From Stutzerimonas stutzeri (GTDB lineage Bacteria > Pseudomonadota > Gammaproteobacteria > Pseudomonadales > Pseudomonadaceae), in NCBI RefSeq assembly GCF_002890915.1, contig NZ_POUT01000015.1:1-64000 (forward strand): a stretch of DNA of 64,000 nt. Reading direction: 5' to 3'. Shown one piece after another: positions 19,158 through 28,164 of the stretch. Within the stretch, counting starts at the first letter, position 1; each line of letters opens with the position of its first letter. Both the position numbers and the translations under genes were made by a program. The notes beneath the pieces were generated by a model, which was given only the letters and a program-made list of their open reading frames with translations, was not told where the DNA came from and made no database searches.

Positions 19158-20605
19158 CATTGATGGAACTTGCACGTGCCGGGCGCTCGCCGACATTGCC
19201 GCTGAGCGTGACGCTGCCCGGCGGAGAACTGATATTGCGCCAATGGTTGCGTGTGCTGCCCGGGCAGCGCTATGTCGCCAAGGCCGAATGGCAGGGCCGT
19301 GAGGTGCTGGCGAAACTGCTGGTGGGCAACAAGGCCGAACGCCATTTCGACCGTGAGCGCGGTGGTGCACGGCTGCTGGCCGAGCAGGGAATGAATACGC
19401 CCGCACTGATCGCCGAGGGCTTTTCCGCAGGCCAGGGCGGCTGGCTGCTGTTCGACTACCTTGCCGGCGCGCAAAGTCTGGAGCAAGCCTGGCACGAGGT
19501 GGCGCGGCAGCCATTATTGTCCGATGCGCAGCAGGCTGTGCTCGGCGAGGCGCTGGGTGCGATCGCTCAATTGCATGCCCGAGGACTGTGGCAGGGCGAC
19601 CTGCATCTGGACAATCTGCTGCGCCATGACGGGCGGCTGTATCTCATCGATGGCGGCGGCGTGCAGGCGCAGATCCCGGGCAAGCCGCTGGCGCGCGACA
19701 AGGTACTGGAGAACCTGGGCGTTTTCTTCGCTCAACTGCCCACTGGCCTCGAGCCCCATATCGAGGAGCTGCTCGTGCATTACCTTCTGGTCAATGGCGA
19801 GCATGCGCTCCCCCTGGAGGCATTGCTGCGGGAAATCGCCACCGTCCGAAAGTGGCGGTTGCGCGATTACCTGAGCAAGCTCGGGCGCGACTGCTCGTTA
19901 TTCAGTGTGCGCCGCGGCCTCGGCGGGCTGCGCGTGATTCGGCGCGAGGACGAACCGGCACTATACGAACTGCTGGCTGCCCCGGATGCGGCTATCGAGG
20001 CGGGCCGTGCCTTGAAACTGGGCGGCAGTGCCACCGTGGCGCTGGTCGAGCAGCCCGCTCGGCGGCTGGTCATCAAGCGCTACAACATCAAGGGTGTTCT
20101 TCACTGGCTCAAGCGCTGCTGGCGGCCGAGTCGCGCCTGGCACAGCTGGATCGAAGGCAATCGCCTGGGCTTTCTCGGCATCGCCACGCCCCGGCCGTTG
20201 GCGATGCTGGAGCTGCGTTGGCTCGGCCTGCGCCGGCGCAGTTATCTGATTACCGAATACACCGCCGGCGAGGATATAATCACCCGTTTTCAGCCGTATC
20301 TCTCCAGCACGCCGCCCGAACCCGAGCTGTCGGCGCTGGACCGGCTGTTCGAAGCATTGCTGCGTGAGCGTATCAGCCACGGCGATATGAAGGGTACCAA
20401 CCTGTTCTGGGAGCAGGACCGCTGGGCGTTGATCGATCTCGATGCTGCGCAGCAGCACAGCAGCAATGCCAGTTTCGCCCGAGCCTACGCCAAGGATCGG
20501 GCGCGCTTTCTACGCAACTGGCCAGTCGATTCGGCGCTGTATCGGCTGCTGGACGAACGAATACCTAAAAGCAGCTTCAAGCGGCAAGCTTCAAGCTGCA
20601 CGTAA
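19154..20605 (+). CDS. Double kinase-domain LPS-core protein (PA5006-like)
   Basis: A 483-residue protein containing two kinase-like modules in one chain. The first has LWQGDLHLDNLL near residue 145 and LIDGGGVQ. The second has RISHGDMKGTNLF near 405 and LIDLDAAQQHS. Both keep a GD/HGD...N catalytic pattern. Position corresponds to P. aeruginosa PA5006, a predicted kinase of the core locus; its substrate is unknown to me. It starts in an ATGA overlap with the preceding gene. The last dozen or so residues (SSFKRQASSCT) are encoded by heptamer-repeat DNA, so the C-terminus is probably altered from the ancestral one. Confidence 0.85.
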   Translation: MTLMELARAGRSPTLPLSVTLPGGELILRQWLRVLPGQRYVAKAEWQGREVLAKLLVGNKAERHFDRERGGARLLAEQGMNTPALIAEGFSAGQGGWLLFDYLAGAQSLEQAWHEVARQPLLSDAQQAVLGEALGAIAQLHARGLWQGDLHLDNLLRHDGRLYLIDGGGVQAQIPGKPLARDKVLENLGVFFAQLPTGLEPHIEELLVHYLLVNGEHALPLEALLREIATVRKWRLRDYLSKLGRDCSLFSVRRGLGGLRVIRREDEPALYELLAAPDAAIEAGRALKLGGSATVALVEQPARRLVIKRYNIKGVLHWLKRCWRPSRAWHSWIEGNRLGFLGIATPRPLAMLELRWLGLRRRSYLITEYTAGEDIITRFQPYLSSTPPEPELSALDRLFEALLRERISHGDMKGTNLFWEQDRWALIDLDAAQQHSSNASFARAYAKDRARFLRNWPVDSALYRLLDERIPKSSFKRQASSCT

Positions 20606-20664
20606 AGCCCCATGGGGCAGGACAATAACCGCTGTTGCTTGAAGCTTGTTGCTTGAAGCTTGTA
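20570..20664. repeat. Inverted CTTCAAG heptamer arms around the end of the double-kinase gene
   Basis: The left arm carries AGCTTCAAG copies inside the 3' end of the coding sequence. The right arm carries GCTTGAAGCTTG copies in the gap. Between them lies a small GCCCCATGGGGC palindrome. The arms can pair into a long hairpin ahead of wapO, which could slow read-through or stabilise the upstream mRNA. Confidence 0.75.
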
Positions 20665-20687
20665 GCTGCTTTCAAGAGGCATTACCC

Positions 20688-22427
20688 GTGGCATTGACGA
20701 TTCTCGGCCTTTCCGGCTCCCTCAGTCATGATCCCTCCGCCGCTTTGTACATCGACGGCAAGCTGATCGCCGCCGTCGAAGAAGAGCGCTTCGTGCGCGA
20801 CAAGCATGCCAAGAACCGTATGCCCTACGAGTCGGCCAAGTTCTGCCTGGAACAGGCCGGCATCAAGCCGTCCGACGTCGACGTGGTGGCGATTCCCTTC
20901 GCGCCGATCAGCATCTTCGAGAAGGCCCGCTGGCATTACGCCAAGCGCTACTGGTACGCGCCGGATCGTGCACTCGATGCCATCCTCATGGGCAATCGCC
21001 GCTACCACCGCTACAAGAAGCGCATCCAGTGGTGCCTGCAGCAGCTCGGCTTCGACCTGAAAAAAGTGAAGATCGAAGCGGTCGAGCACCACCTGGCCCA
21101 TGCCTCCAGTGCTTATCACTGCTCCGGTTTCACCGAGAAGACCGCCATCCTCGGTATCGACGGCAAGGGCGAGTACGCCACCACCTTCTTCGGCTGGGGC
21201 GAGAATGGCAAGATCCACAAGATCAAGGAGTTCTACGATCCGGACTCGCTCGGCGGCCTGTATGGCGCGATCACCGAATACCTCGGCTTCGAGATGCTCG
21301 ACGGCGAGTTCAAGGTCATGGGCATGGCGCCCTACGGCGACGCGGCCAAGTACGACTTCTCGCGCCTGGCCAAGTTCGAGAACGGTGAGCTGATCATCAA
21401 TACCGACTACGCCAATGTCATTGGCTTCCGTCGCTACAAGGAAAAGGGCAAGGGCTACTATTTCTCGCCCAAGCTGATCGAATGGCTGGGGCCCAAGCGC
21501 GAAGGCGATATCGCCGACGATCCCTACATCCACTACGCCGCCAGCATGCAGGCGCTGTTCGAGAAGCTGGCGCTGGAAATGATGGACTACTACCTGGGCG
21601 ACATCATCCGCGAGACCGGCAAGATTGCCTTCGCCGGTGGTTGCGCGTTGAACGTCAAGCTCAACCAGAAGATCATTGCCCGCCCCGAGGTCAAGGAACT
21701 GTTCGTCCAGCCGGCCTCGGGCGATGCCGGTACCGCCGTCGGCGCAGCGGCCTATGTGTCGGTGCAGCGCGGCGTGCCGGTGGAGAAGATGGAGCACGTT
21801 TATCTCGGTCCGGCCTTTAGTAACGAGGACGTCATCGCCGCCTGTGCACGCCATCCGAGCAAACCGGTTTGGCAGAAGATCGAAAACGTCCCCGAGTACA
21901 TCGCGAAAATCATGGTCGACGGCAACCCAGTCGCCTGGTTCCAAGGCCGCATGGAGTTCGGCCCGCGTGCCCTCGGCGGGCGCTCCATCATCGGCTGCCC
22001 GAGCGTGCCGGGGGTGGCCGACCGCATCAACGAGCAGATCAAGTTCCGCGAACGCTGGCGCCCGTTCTGCCCGTCGATGCTCGACACCGTGGCACCGCAG
22101 ATGCTCAAGGTCGATCATCCGAGCCCGTTCATGACCTTCACCTTCGAGGTCAATGAGGGCTGGAAGGAGCGCGTCGGCGAAGTCGTCCACGAAGACGGCA
22201 CATCTCGCGCCCAGGTCCTCGAGCGCCGCCACAACCCGCGCTGGTACGACCTGATGGTCGAGCTGGAAAAATTGACCGGCAATGGCGTATCGCTGAACAC
22301 CTCGCTCAACCGCCGCGGCGAACCGATGATCTGCTCGCCGACGGATGCGTTGAACATGTTCTATGGGTCGGATCTGCAGTATCTGATCATGGAGGATGTG
22401 TTGGTGGTGAAGGAAGGCAAGGATTGA
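20688..22427 (+). CDS. wapO: LPS-core carbamoyltransferase (WapO-like)
   Basis: A NodU/CmcH-family O-carbamoyltransferase of 579 residues. It uses carbamoyl phosphate and ATP; the P. aeruginosa counterpart PA5005 (WapO) carbamoylates heptose II of the inner core. The N-terminal Kae1-like half begins LTILGLSGSLSHDPSAAL and contains the metal-binding EHHLAHASSAYHCSGF. The C-terminal half has GRMEFGPRALGGRSIIG and LNTSLNRRGEPM. I take the GTG at 20688, preceded by AGAGG. An upstream in-frame ATG would add 14 residues read from repeat DNA. Confidence 0.92.
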   Translation: MALTILGLSGSLSHDPSAALYIDGKLIAAVEEERFVRDKHAKNRMPYESAKFCLEQAGIKPSDVDVVAIPFAPISIFEKARWHYAKRYWYAPDRALDAILMGNRRYHRYKKRIQWCLQQLGFDLKKVKIEAVEHHLAHASSAYHCSGFTEKTAILGIDGKGEYATTFFGWGENGKIHKIKEFYDPDSLGGLYGAITEYLGFEMLDGEFKVMGMAPYGDAAKYDFSRLAKFENGELIINTDYANVIGFRRYKEKGKGYYFSPKLIEWLGPKREGDIADDPYIHYAASMQALFEKLALEMMDYYLGDIIRETGKIAFAGGCALNVKLNQKIIARPEVKELFVQPASGDAGTAVGAAAYVSVQRGVPVEKMEHVYLGPAFSNEDVIAACARHPSKPVWQKIENVPEYIAKIMVDGNPVAWFQGRMEFGPRALGGRSIIGCPSVPGVADRINEQIKFRERWRPFCPSMLDTVAPQMLKVDHPSPFMTFTFEVNEGWKERVGEVVHEDGTSRAQVLERRHNPRWYDLMVELEKLTGNGVSLNTSLNRRGEPMICSPTDALNMFYGSDLQYLIMEDVLVVKEGKD

Positions 22428-22506
22428 TATGGCCTGCAATAGACGAATGGGGGCGTTTGGCACCTGTCGGCTTCCGCTATTTTGAGATGCACCAGGGACA
22501 GGTGAG

Positions 22507-23607
22507 ATGAGCCGTATCGTTTATTTCTCAAAGATGTTCCAGGCCGTTCCTCACCTGGCGCAGGTAGCTGCATTGCTGCCTGGCACCTTTGTTTCCAGTC
22601 GCCGCTCTACGTTGATGGCTGCACGCAAGCTTTACCCTCAGCTTGAGCAGGCTCGCTATTCGAGGTGGCTGGGGCGGCTGGCAGTGGGTAACCGGATATT
22701 GAACGACGCCGATGTGATCGTTACTGGCTCTCCTTATCGCAGTTTCCTGGAGCCCTACGCGGCAAAGAAGTGTACGGTTTTTCATGGCACCTACATGCTG
22801 CTGAGCAAGGATGCGTTGCTCAGCAATGCACATTTCGATCTGCTCTGTGTGATTGGGCCGCGCATGCAGCAGATGATCGACCGGTTTGCCGACCAGGTTC
22901 AGGTCAATACCGCTGCGACAGGGTTTCTCCCTTTTTGCGAGTTTCCCGAACAGTCTCCGGCGCAGCGCGAATCAGTGCTGGTTGGTCTGGGTTTGGCAGC
23001 GGACCGGCAAACCATACTTTTTACACCGAGTCGGCGTGGCGTTGGTTCGTGGGATCTGCTCGCAGAAAGCCTGGTGCAGAAAATCCCTTCGCATTTCAAT
23101 CTCATCTTGCGCCCCCATCCCAGCCAGGCGCTGACCTCGCGCGCCAAGGATCGCGATAGCTTTCGGCGAGTGGCTGCCTTGGTTCAGCGGCGCCCGCATA
23201 CGCTGCTGGATCTGACGTCCTATCCTCTCTCAGCGCTGCTATCCGTGGCCGATTTGGTGGTGTCAGATGCCAACTCTCCGGCCGAGGAGTCTCTGTTCTA
23301 CGATGTGCCGCAACTGCTAATCGAGACCCCTCAACTTTCGCGGGACGTAATGGCCCAAATGGGGCGTGATGAGGGTATGCACCCTGACGATATGGCTCAG
23401 CTGTTGACGCTTTACGAGTGTGGGCCCTCGGTATTTGTAAAAGAAGAAGGGGTGGATCTTTCCGTCCCTATCGAAAGAGCTTTGCTGGAGCGAGACGATC
23501 GTGCGCAGCGGCGGCAGGATTATTTTTCATGGGTTTTTGGCAAGCGGGATCGTTTGGCCGACCAACGGGTCGCCGAAGCTATATCCACCAGTTTTCTTGT
23601 TAGGTGA
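22507..23607 (+). CDS. TagB/SpsB-like (CDP-glycerol glycerophosphotransferase family) transferase
   Basis: A 366-residue protein whose C-terminal half looks like the GT-B transferases of the CDP-glycerol:polyglycerophosphate group. It has FTPSRRGVGSWD, LILRPHPS (RPHPS at 202-206) and the donor-site-like VVSDANSPAEESLFYDVPQLLIE (from Ser253). The ATG lies after AGGTGAG. It is the first gene of the lower-GC island and ends five bases before pseB, so it probably heads that operon. It may transfer glycerol phosphate or a sugar to the glycan. Involvement in pseudaminic acid transfer is conceivable but inferred only from position. Confidence 0.7.
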   Translation: MSRIVYFSKMFQAVPHLAQVAALLPGTFVSSRRSTLMAARKLYPQLEQARYSRWLGRLAVGNRILNDADVIVTGSPYRSFLEPYAAKKCTVFHGTYMLLSKDALLSNAHFDLLCVIGPRMQQMIDRFADQVQVNTAATGFLPFCEFPEQSPAQRESVLVGLGLAADRQTILFTPSRRGVGSWDLLAESLVQKIPSHFNLILRPHPSQALTSRAKDRDSFRRVAALVQRRPHTLLDLTSYPLSALLSVADLVVSDANSPAEESLFYDVPQLLIETPQLSRDVMAQMGRDEGMHPDDMAQLLTLYECGPSVFVKEEGVDLSVPIERALLERDDRAQRRQDYFSWVFGKRDRLADQRVAEAISTSFLVR

Positions 23608-23612
23608 ACAGT

Positions 23613-24611
23613 ATGTTGAGAGATAAGGTCATCCTTGTTACCGGTGGCACCGGCTCGTTTGGCAACACCTTCGTGCCGATGACCCTGGCCAAGTACAACC
23701 CAAAGAAAATCATCATCTTTTCCCGTGACGAGATGAAACAGTGGGACATGGCCAAGAAGTTCGAGGGCGACAAGCGCGTGCGCTTCTTCATTGGCGATGT
23801 GCGTGACAAGGATCGCCTCTACCGAGCCTTGGATGGGGTCGATTATGTGGTGCATGCCGCCGCCACCAAAATCGTGCCGACCGCCGAATACAACCCCTTC
23901 GAGTGCGTCAAGACCAACATTGACGGTGCCATGAACCTGATCGATGCCTGTATCGACAAGGGCGTCAAGGGCGTGGTTGCGCTGTCCACCGACAAGGCCA
24001 GCAGTCCGATCAACCTGTATGGCGCCACCAAACTGGCTTCTGACAAGCTGTTCGTCGCTGGCAACTCATATTCCGGCGAGCATGGTACCCGCTTTTCCGT
24101 GGTGCGCTATGGCAACGTCATGGGGTCGCGCGGTTCGGTGATTCCGTTCTTCATGTCCATCAAGGCCAAGGGCGTACTGCCGATCACTGACGAGCGTATG
24201 ACTCGCTTCATGATTTCCTTGGAGGAGGGTGTGGAATTGGTCTGGCACGCCTTCGAAGACATGGAAGGTGGCGAGATCTATGTGAAGAAGATTCCGTCGA
24301 TGAAGGTCACCGACCTGGCCCGCGTCGTTGCCCCCGAGGCTCGCCAGGAGATTATCGGTATCCGCCCCGGTGAGAAGTTGCACGAGCAGATGATCAGTGC
24401 CGAGGATGCTTACTACACCTACGAGTATCCCGAGCATTTCAAGATCCTGCCGACCATTCACAGCTGGGCCACCTGTCCGAAGCGCATCAAGGACGGCAAG
24501 AAGGTCCCGGAAGGCTTCGTCTATGCCAGCGACAACAACAGCGAGTGGATGAGCGACAGCGAATTGCAGGCCTGGATCGACGCCAATCGCGAAAAGATCG
24601 GGAGCATTTAA
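23613..24611 (+). CDS. pseB: UDP-GlcNAc 4,6-dehydratase (inverting), PseB
   Basis: First enzyme of CMP-pseudaminic acid synthesis, converting UDP-GlcNAc to the 4-keto-6-deoxy-altrose derivative with C5 inversion. The 332-residue extended SDR protein has the NADP motif GGTGSFG at 9-15, STDKASSPINLYGATKL with the Tyr-Lys pair, and VVRYGNVMGSRGSVIPFF. It matches Helicobacter/Campylobacter PseB in length and start (LRDKVILVTGGTGSFG). The ATG at 23613 has AGGTG at ideal spacing. A GTG nine bases upstream is part of that ribosome site. It is followed four bases later by pseC. Confidence 0.95.
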   Translation: MLRDKVILVTGGTGSFGNTFVPMTLAKYNPKKIIIFSRDEMKQWDMAKKFEGDKRVRFFIGDVRDKDRLYRALDGVDYVVHAAATKIVPTAEYNPFECVKTNIDGAMNLIDACIDKGVKGVVALSTDKASSPINLYGATKLASDKLFVAGNSYSGEHGTRFSVVRYGNVMGSRGSVIPFFMSIKAKGVLPITDERMTRFMISLEEGVELVWHAFEDMEGGEIYVKKIPSMKVTDLARVVAPEARQEIIGIRPGEKLHEQMISAEDAYYTYEYPEHFKILPTIHSWATCPKRIKDGKKVPEGFVYASDNNSEWMSDSELQAWIDANREKIGSI

Positions 24612-24615
24612 GCCG

Positions 24616-25776
24616 ATGATTCCCTACGGCCGTCAGGACATTACCCAGACCGATATCGACGCGGTGGTGGGTGTGCTGCAATCGGATTTCCTCACCCAGG
24701 GACCGATGGTGCCGCGCTTCGAGAATGCCGTGGCGCAGCATGTCGGCGCCTGTCATGCGCTGGCCGTGAACAGTGCCACCTCGGCATTGCATATCGCCTG
24801 CCTGGCACTGGATTTGGGGCCGGGGGATTGGCTATGGACAACACCGATCACTTTCGTTGCCTCGGCCAACTGCGGCCTTTACTGTGGCGCTCAGGTCGGC
24901 TTCGTCGATATCGATCCGCGCACCTACAACCTCTGCCCCCAAGCCCTGGCGCATAAGTTGGAGAAGGCCGAGCGCGACGGCAAGCTGCCCAAGGTAGTGG
25001 TCGCCGTGCATCTATGTGGGCAGCCCTGCGATATGCATGCAATCCACGAATTGGCCCAGCGCTACGGCTTCAAGATCATCGAGGATGCTTCGCATGCTAT
25101 CGGAGGCAAATACCGCGGCGAATTCATCGGCAACTGTCGTTATAGCGACATCACGGTGTTCAGCTTCCATCCGGTAAAAATCATCACCACTGCCGAAGGC
25201 GGGATGGCGCTGACCAACGATGCGGGACTGGCCGGTAAGATGGCGCTGCTACGCAGCCATGGGATTACTCGCGATCCGGCCCAGATGACTCATGAGGCCG
25301 ATGGGCCCTGGTATTACCAGCAGATCGATCTCGGCTTCAACTACCGCATGACGGAGCTGCAGGCCGCTCTGGGCGTTACCCAGGTGGAGCGTCTGGACCA
25401 CTATGTTGCGCGCCGCCATCAGTTGGCCCAGCGTTATGACGAGCTGCTGGCCGGTTTGCCGGTCACCACGCCCTGGCAGCACCCGGACAGCTACTCCGGC
25501 CTGCATCTCTACGTCATTCGGCTGCAGCTAGAAAAGATCGACAAGACTCATCGCCAGGTATTCGAGTCGCTGCGGGAGCAGGGCGTTGGCGTCAACCTGC
25601 ACTACATCCCGGTGCATACACAGCCGTACTACCAGCATATGGGGTTTCGGGCCGGGGATTTTCCACAGGCTGAGCAGTACTACCGTGAAGCTATCAGCCT
25701 GCCGATGTTCCCGGCCATGAGCGAGGAGCAGCAGGACCAGGTCACCGCAGCATTGTGTAAGGTGGTTGCATCGTGA
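24616..25776 (+). CDS. pseC: UDP-4-keto-6-deoxy-altrose aminotransferase, PseC
   Basis: PLP-dependent aminotransferase of the DegT/DnrJ/EryC1 family, making the 4-amino intermediate of pseudaminic acid. The 386-residue protein begins IPYGRQDITQTDIDAVVGVL. It carries EDASHAIGGKY and the cofactor lysine Lys188 in FSFHPVKIITTAEGG. NYRMTELQAALG and VNLHYIPVHTQPYY follow. The family tag and PseC-type start, together with direct linkage to pseB, make the assignment firm. Its stop overlaps the pseF GTG start. Confidence 0.95.
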   Translation: MIPYGRQDITQTDIDAVVGVLQSDFLTQGPMVPRFENAVAQHVGACHALAVNSATSALHIACLALDLGPGDWLWTTPITFVASANCGLYCGAQVGFVDIDPRTYNLCPQALAHKLEKAERDGKLPKVVVAVHLCGQPCDMHAIHELAQRYGFKIIEDASHAIGGKYRGEFIGNCRYSDITVFSFHPVKIITTAEGGMALTNDAGLAGKMALLRSHGITRDPAQMTHEADGPWYYQQIDLGFNYRMTELQAALGVTQVERLDHYVARRHQLAQRYDELLAGLPVTTPWQHPDSYSGLHLYVIRLQLEKIDKTHRQVFESLREQGVGVNLHYIPVHTQPYYQHMGFRAGDFPQAEQYYREAISLPMFPAMSEEQQDQVTAALCKVVAS

Positions 25777-26471
25777 GAATGGCGGTGATTCCCGCCCGCG
25801 GCGGCAGCAAGCGCATCCCGCGCAAGAACATCAAGTCGTTCTGTGGAAAGCCGATGATCGCTTGGTCCATTGAAGCAGCCTTGGGAAGTGGCTGCTTCGA
25901 TCGTGTCATCGTTTCCACCGATGATGCGGAAATAGCCGAAATAGCCCATCAGTACGGGGCAACTGTACCTTTCATGCGCCCGGCCGAATTGTCCGATGAC
26001 CATACTGGCACCATCCCGGTCGTCCGGCATGCGATCGAATGGTTTATCTCCAATGGAGAATGCCCGCAGCAGGTGTGCTGCATCTACGCTACCGCGCCCT
26101 TTGTGAGTGGGGAAGATATCCGTCGAGGGCTGGAAGTGCTGCTCCGGAGCGACTGCGATTACGCTTTCTCGGTTACCAGCTATGCCTTTCCGATCCAGCG
26201 TGCGATTCGCATCACACGTGAAGGGCGTGTGGAGATGCTCCAGCCCGAGCACTTCAACACCCGCTCACAAGATCTCGAAGAGACCTATCACGATGCGGGA
26301 CAGTTCTACTGGGGAGGAGCCAGTGCCTGGCTGGAGGGCAAGCCTCTGTTCGGGCTGCATTCAGCTCCGGTCCCGCTGCCGCGCCACCGGGTCCAGGATA
26401 TCGACACGAGAGAAGACTGGGAGCGCGCCGAATGGCTGTTCAAGGCGATGCAGGCGCAGGCGAAGCGGTGA
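25773..26471 (+). CDS. pseF: Pseudaminic acid cytidylyltransferase, PseF
   Basis: Activates pseudaminic acid to CMP-Pse using CTP. A 232-residue member of the CMP-NeuNAc synthetase family, with the nucleotide-binding start IPARGGSKRIPRKN, VSTDDAEIAEIA, and YATAPFVSGEDIRRGL. The start is GTG inside the pseC stop; an ATG two codons later is also possible. It ends with TGA sharing one base with the pseG ATG. Although it acts last in the pathway it sits in the middle of the operon, the usual pse order. Confidence 0.94.
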   Translation: MRMAVIPARGGSKRIPRKNIKSFCGKPMIAWSIEAALGSGCFDRVIVSTDDAEIAEIAHQYGATVPFMRPAELSDDHTGTIPVVRHAIEWFISNGECPQQVCCIYATAPFVSGEDIRRGLEVLLRSDCDYAFSVTSYAFPIQRAIRITREGRVEMLQPEHFNTRSQDLEETYHDAGQFYWGGASAWLEGKPLFGLHSAPVPLPRHRVQDIDTREDWERAEWLFKAMQAQAKR

Positions 26472-27601
26472 TGATAAAAGCCGCCTTTCGTGCCGATGCC
26501 TCGCTGCAGATGGGCACCGGTCATGTCATGCGTTGCTTGACCTTGGCTGACGCGCTTGCTGCCCATGGTGCCGACTGCCAGTTTCTCTGCCGCGAGCACC
26601 ATGGCAACCTGATCGAATTCATCCGCAACAAGGGGTATATCGTCCATGCCTTGCCAGCTTGCGCAGAGCCTGGGACCGCGGATTTGCCTACGATCAGAGC
26701 GGCAAGCGGCGAGAAAGCTACAGCCCACGGCCACTGGCTTGGCACCACTCAGGCAGAAGATGTTGAGGCCTGCGCACCCATCCTCGCTGAGCTGCAACCC
26801 GACTGGCTGATTGTCGATCACTACGCCTTGGACGCACGCTGGGAGCTTGCTCTGAGACCTTGCTGCCACAAGCTGATGGTCATCGATGATCTGGCCGATC
26901 GGCCGCATTATTGTGACCTGCTGCTCGACCAGACCTTTGGCCGCACTGTGAAGGATTATCGAGCATGGCTGCCCAACGATTGCCAAGTGCTCTGCGGCTC
27001 GCAATACGCGTTACTGCGCCCCGAATTCGCAGCGCTGCGCTCCTACAGTCTGCAGCGCCGTGCCGAGCCACGGGTGCGTCAGCTGTTGATCAGTATGGGC
27101 GGGGTCGACAAGGACAACGCCACCGGGAAGGTGCTGGAGGCATTGCGCATCTCTTCGCTTCCGACAGGCTGCCAGATCACCGTAGTCATGGGGGCTGGCG
27201 CGCCTTGGCTGTCCGAAGTCACCAGCCAGGCGCAGAGCATGCCTTGGAAGACCCGGGTTCTTGTCGGTGTGAGCGATATGGCCCGGCTGATGGCCGATAG
27301 CGATTTGGCGATTGGTGCGGCAGGTGCTACTTCTTGGGAACGCTGTTGCCTGGGGCTGCCGACAGGGATGCTAGTACTAGCGGAAAATCAGAGATACGCC
27401 GCTTGGCTGCTGAATAGGGCACGGGCTGTACGGTTGCTGCATTTAGATACGCAGCTAACAAGCGAATTAGCAGACTTTATTCGCGAAGCCACTAATTCCA
27501 ATGAGTATTTGAAGAGTATTGGCGAGAGTGCAAGTGCCATAACCGATGGCAGAGGTTGTCAGCGCGTCGCTAGCTGGCTAATTTCTGCGAGGATAGAATA
27601 A
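26471..27601 (+). CDS. pseG: UDP-2,4-diacetamido-2,4,6-trideoxy-beta-L-altropyranose hydrolase, PseG
   Basis: Removes UDP from the diacetamido-altrose intermediate by a GT-B-type hydrolase. The 376-residue protein starts MIKAAFRADASLQMGTGHVMRCLTLA-like, with the catalytic histidine at His18 in GTGHVMRC. LLISMGGVDKDNATGKVLEAL and the glycosyltransferase-28-like IGAAGATSWERCCLGLPT follow. The ATG overlaps the pseF stop and its own stop overlaps the pseH ATG. The 3' third becomes clearly AT-richer, hinting at a mosaic origin. Confidence 0.93.
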   Translation: MIKAAFRADASLQMGTGHVMRCLTLADALAAHGADCQFLCREHHGNLIEFIRNKGYIVHALPACAEPGTADLPTIRAASGEKATAHGHWLGTTQAEDVEACAPILAELQPDWLIVDHYALDARWELALRPCCHKLMVIDDLADRPHYCDLLLDQTFGRTVKDYRAWLPNDCQVLCGSQYALLRPEFAALRSYSLQRRAEPRVRQLLISMGGVDKDNATGKVLEALRISSLPTGCQITVVMGAGAPWLSEVTSQAQSMPWKTRVLVGVSDMARLMADSDLAIGAAGATSWERCCLGLPTGMLVLAENQRYAAWLLNRARAVRLLHLDTQLTSELADFIREATNSNEYLKSIGESASAITDGRGCQRVASWLISARIE

Positions 27602-28164
27602 TGAAGGCAGTTATTTTGAAGCTTGGCGAGCTGCGATCTCTCAAGGCGGAAGAGTTAGAGTTAATGCTTTCGTGGCGCAATGCGCCAAGCGTACGAGCTA
27701 ATATGTACACCCGGCACGAAATCACCCTTGCTGAGCATCTTGAATGGTGGGCGCGAATTCAGATGCGAAGTGATCAGAGTTATTTTATGTATGAGTGTCA
27801 ATCGACTCCCTTGGGTATTGTCGCTTTTACTGGAATTGATAATGCAAGCTTGAATTCGTCATGGGCATTTTATGCTTCCCCGCAGGCGCCGAAGGGGACT
27901 GGCAGCAAGATGGAGTATTTGGCGCTTGAGTACGCCTTTAACCATATGCAGCTTCATAAGCTGTGTTGCGAGGTTTTGGAATTCAATACGCCTGTCATAA
28001 AGCTTCATCAGAAATTTGGCTTCAATATTGAAGGTGTGTTTCGCGAGCAGCATAGAGTAGATGGAGTTTTTGTCGATGTTTATCGTTTAGGTATATTGGC
28101 AAATCAGTGGGGGTTGCGGCGCGAAGCTATGTTGCAAAAGCTCCTTAAACTTTCCAATGGTTGA
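27601..28164 (+). CDS. pseH: UDP-4-amino-4,6-dideoxy-N-acetyl-beta-L-altrosamine N-acetyltransferase, PseH
   Basis: GNAT-fold acetyltransferase that acetylates the 4-amino group, made by PseC, before PseG acts. The 187-residue protein has LMLSWRNAPSVRANMYT near the start, typical of PseH. The acetyl-CoA region has SWAFYASPQAPKGTGSKMEYLALEYAF, and NTPVIKLHQKFGFNIEGVFREQ is near the end. This is the most AT-rich gene in the window: 22 of 60 bases are G or C at 27781-27840, against 42 of 60 in a parC sample. That suggests transfer. Overlaps with pseG and pseI keep it in one operon. Confidence 0.92.
   Translation: MKAVILKLGELRSLKAEELELMLSWRNAPSVRANMYTRHEITLAEHLEWWARIQMRSDQSYFMYECQSTPLGIVAFTGIDNASLNSSWAFYASPQAPKGTGSKMEYLALEYAFNHMQLHKLCCEVLEFNTPVIKLHQKFGFNIEGVFREQHRVDGVFVDVYRLGILANQWGLRREAMLQKLLKLSNG

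Noticed and set aside
20688..22427. Nodulation-type NodU gene acquired by transfer
   Set aside because: The family is the same, but GC content and synteny with P. aeruginosa PA5005 show it is the resident core carbamoyltransferase.
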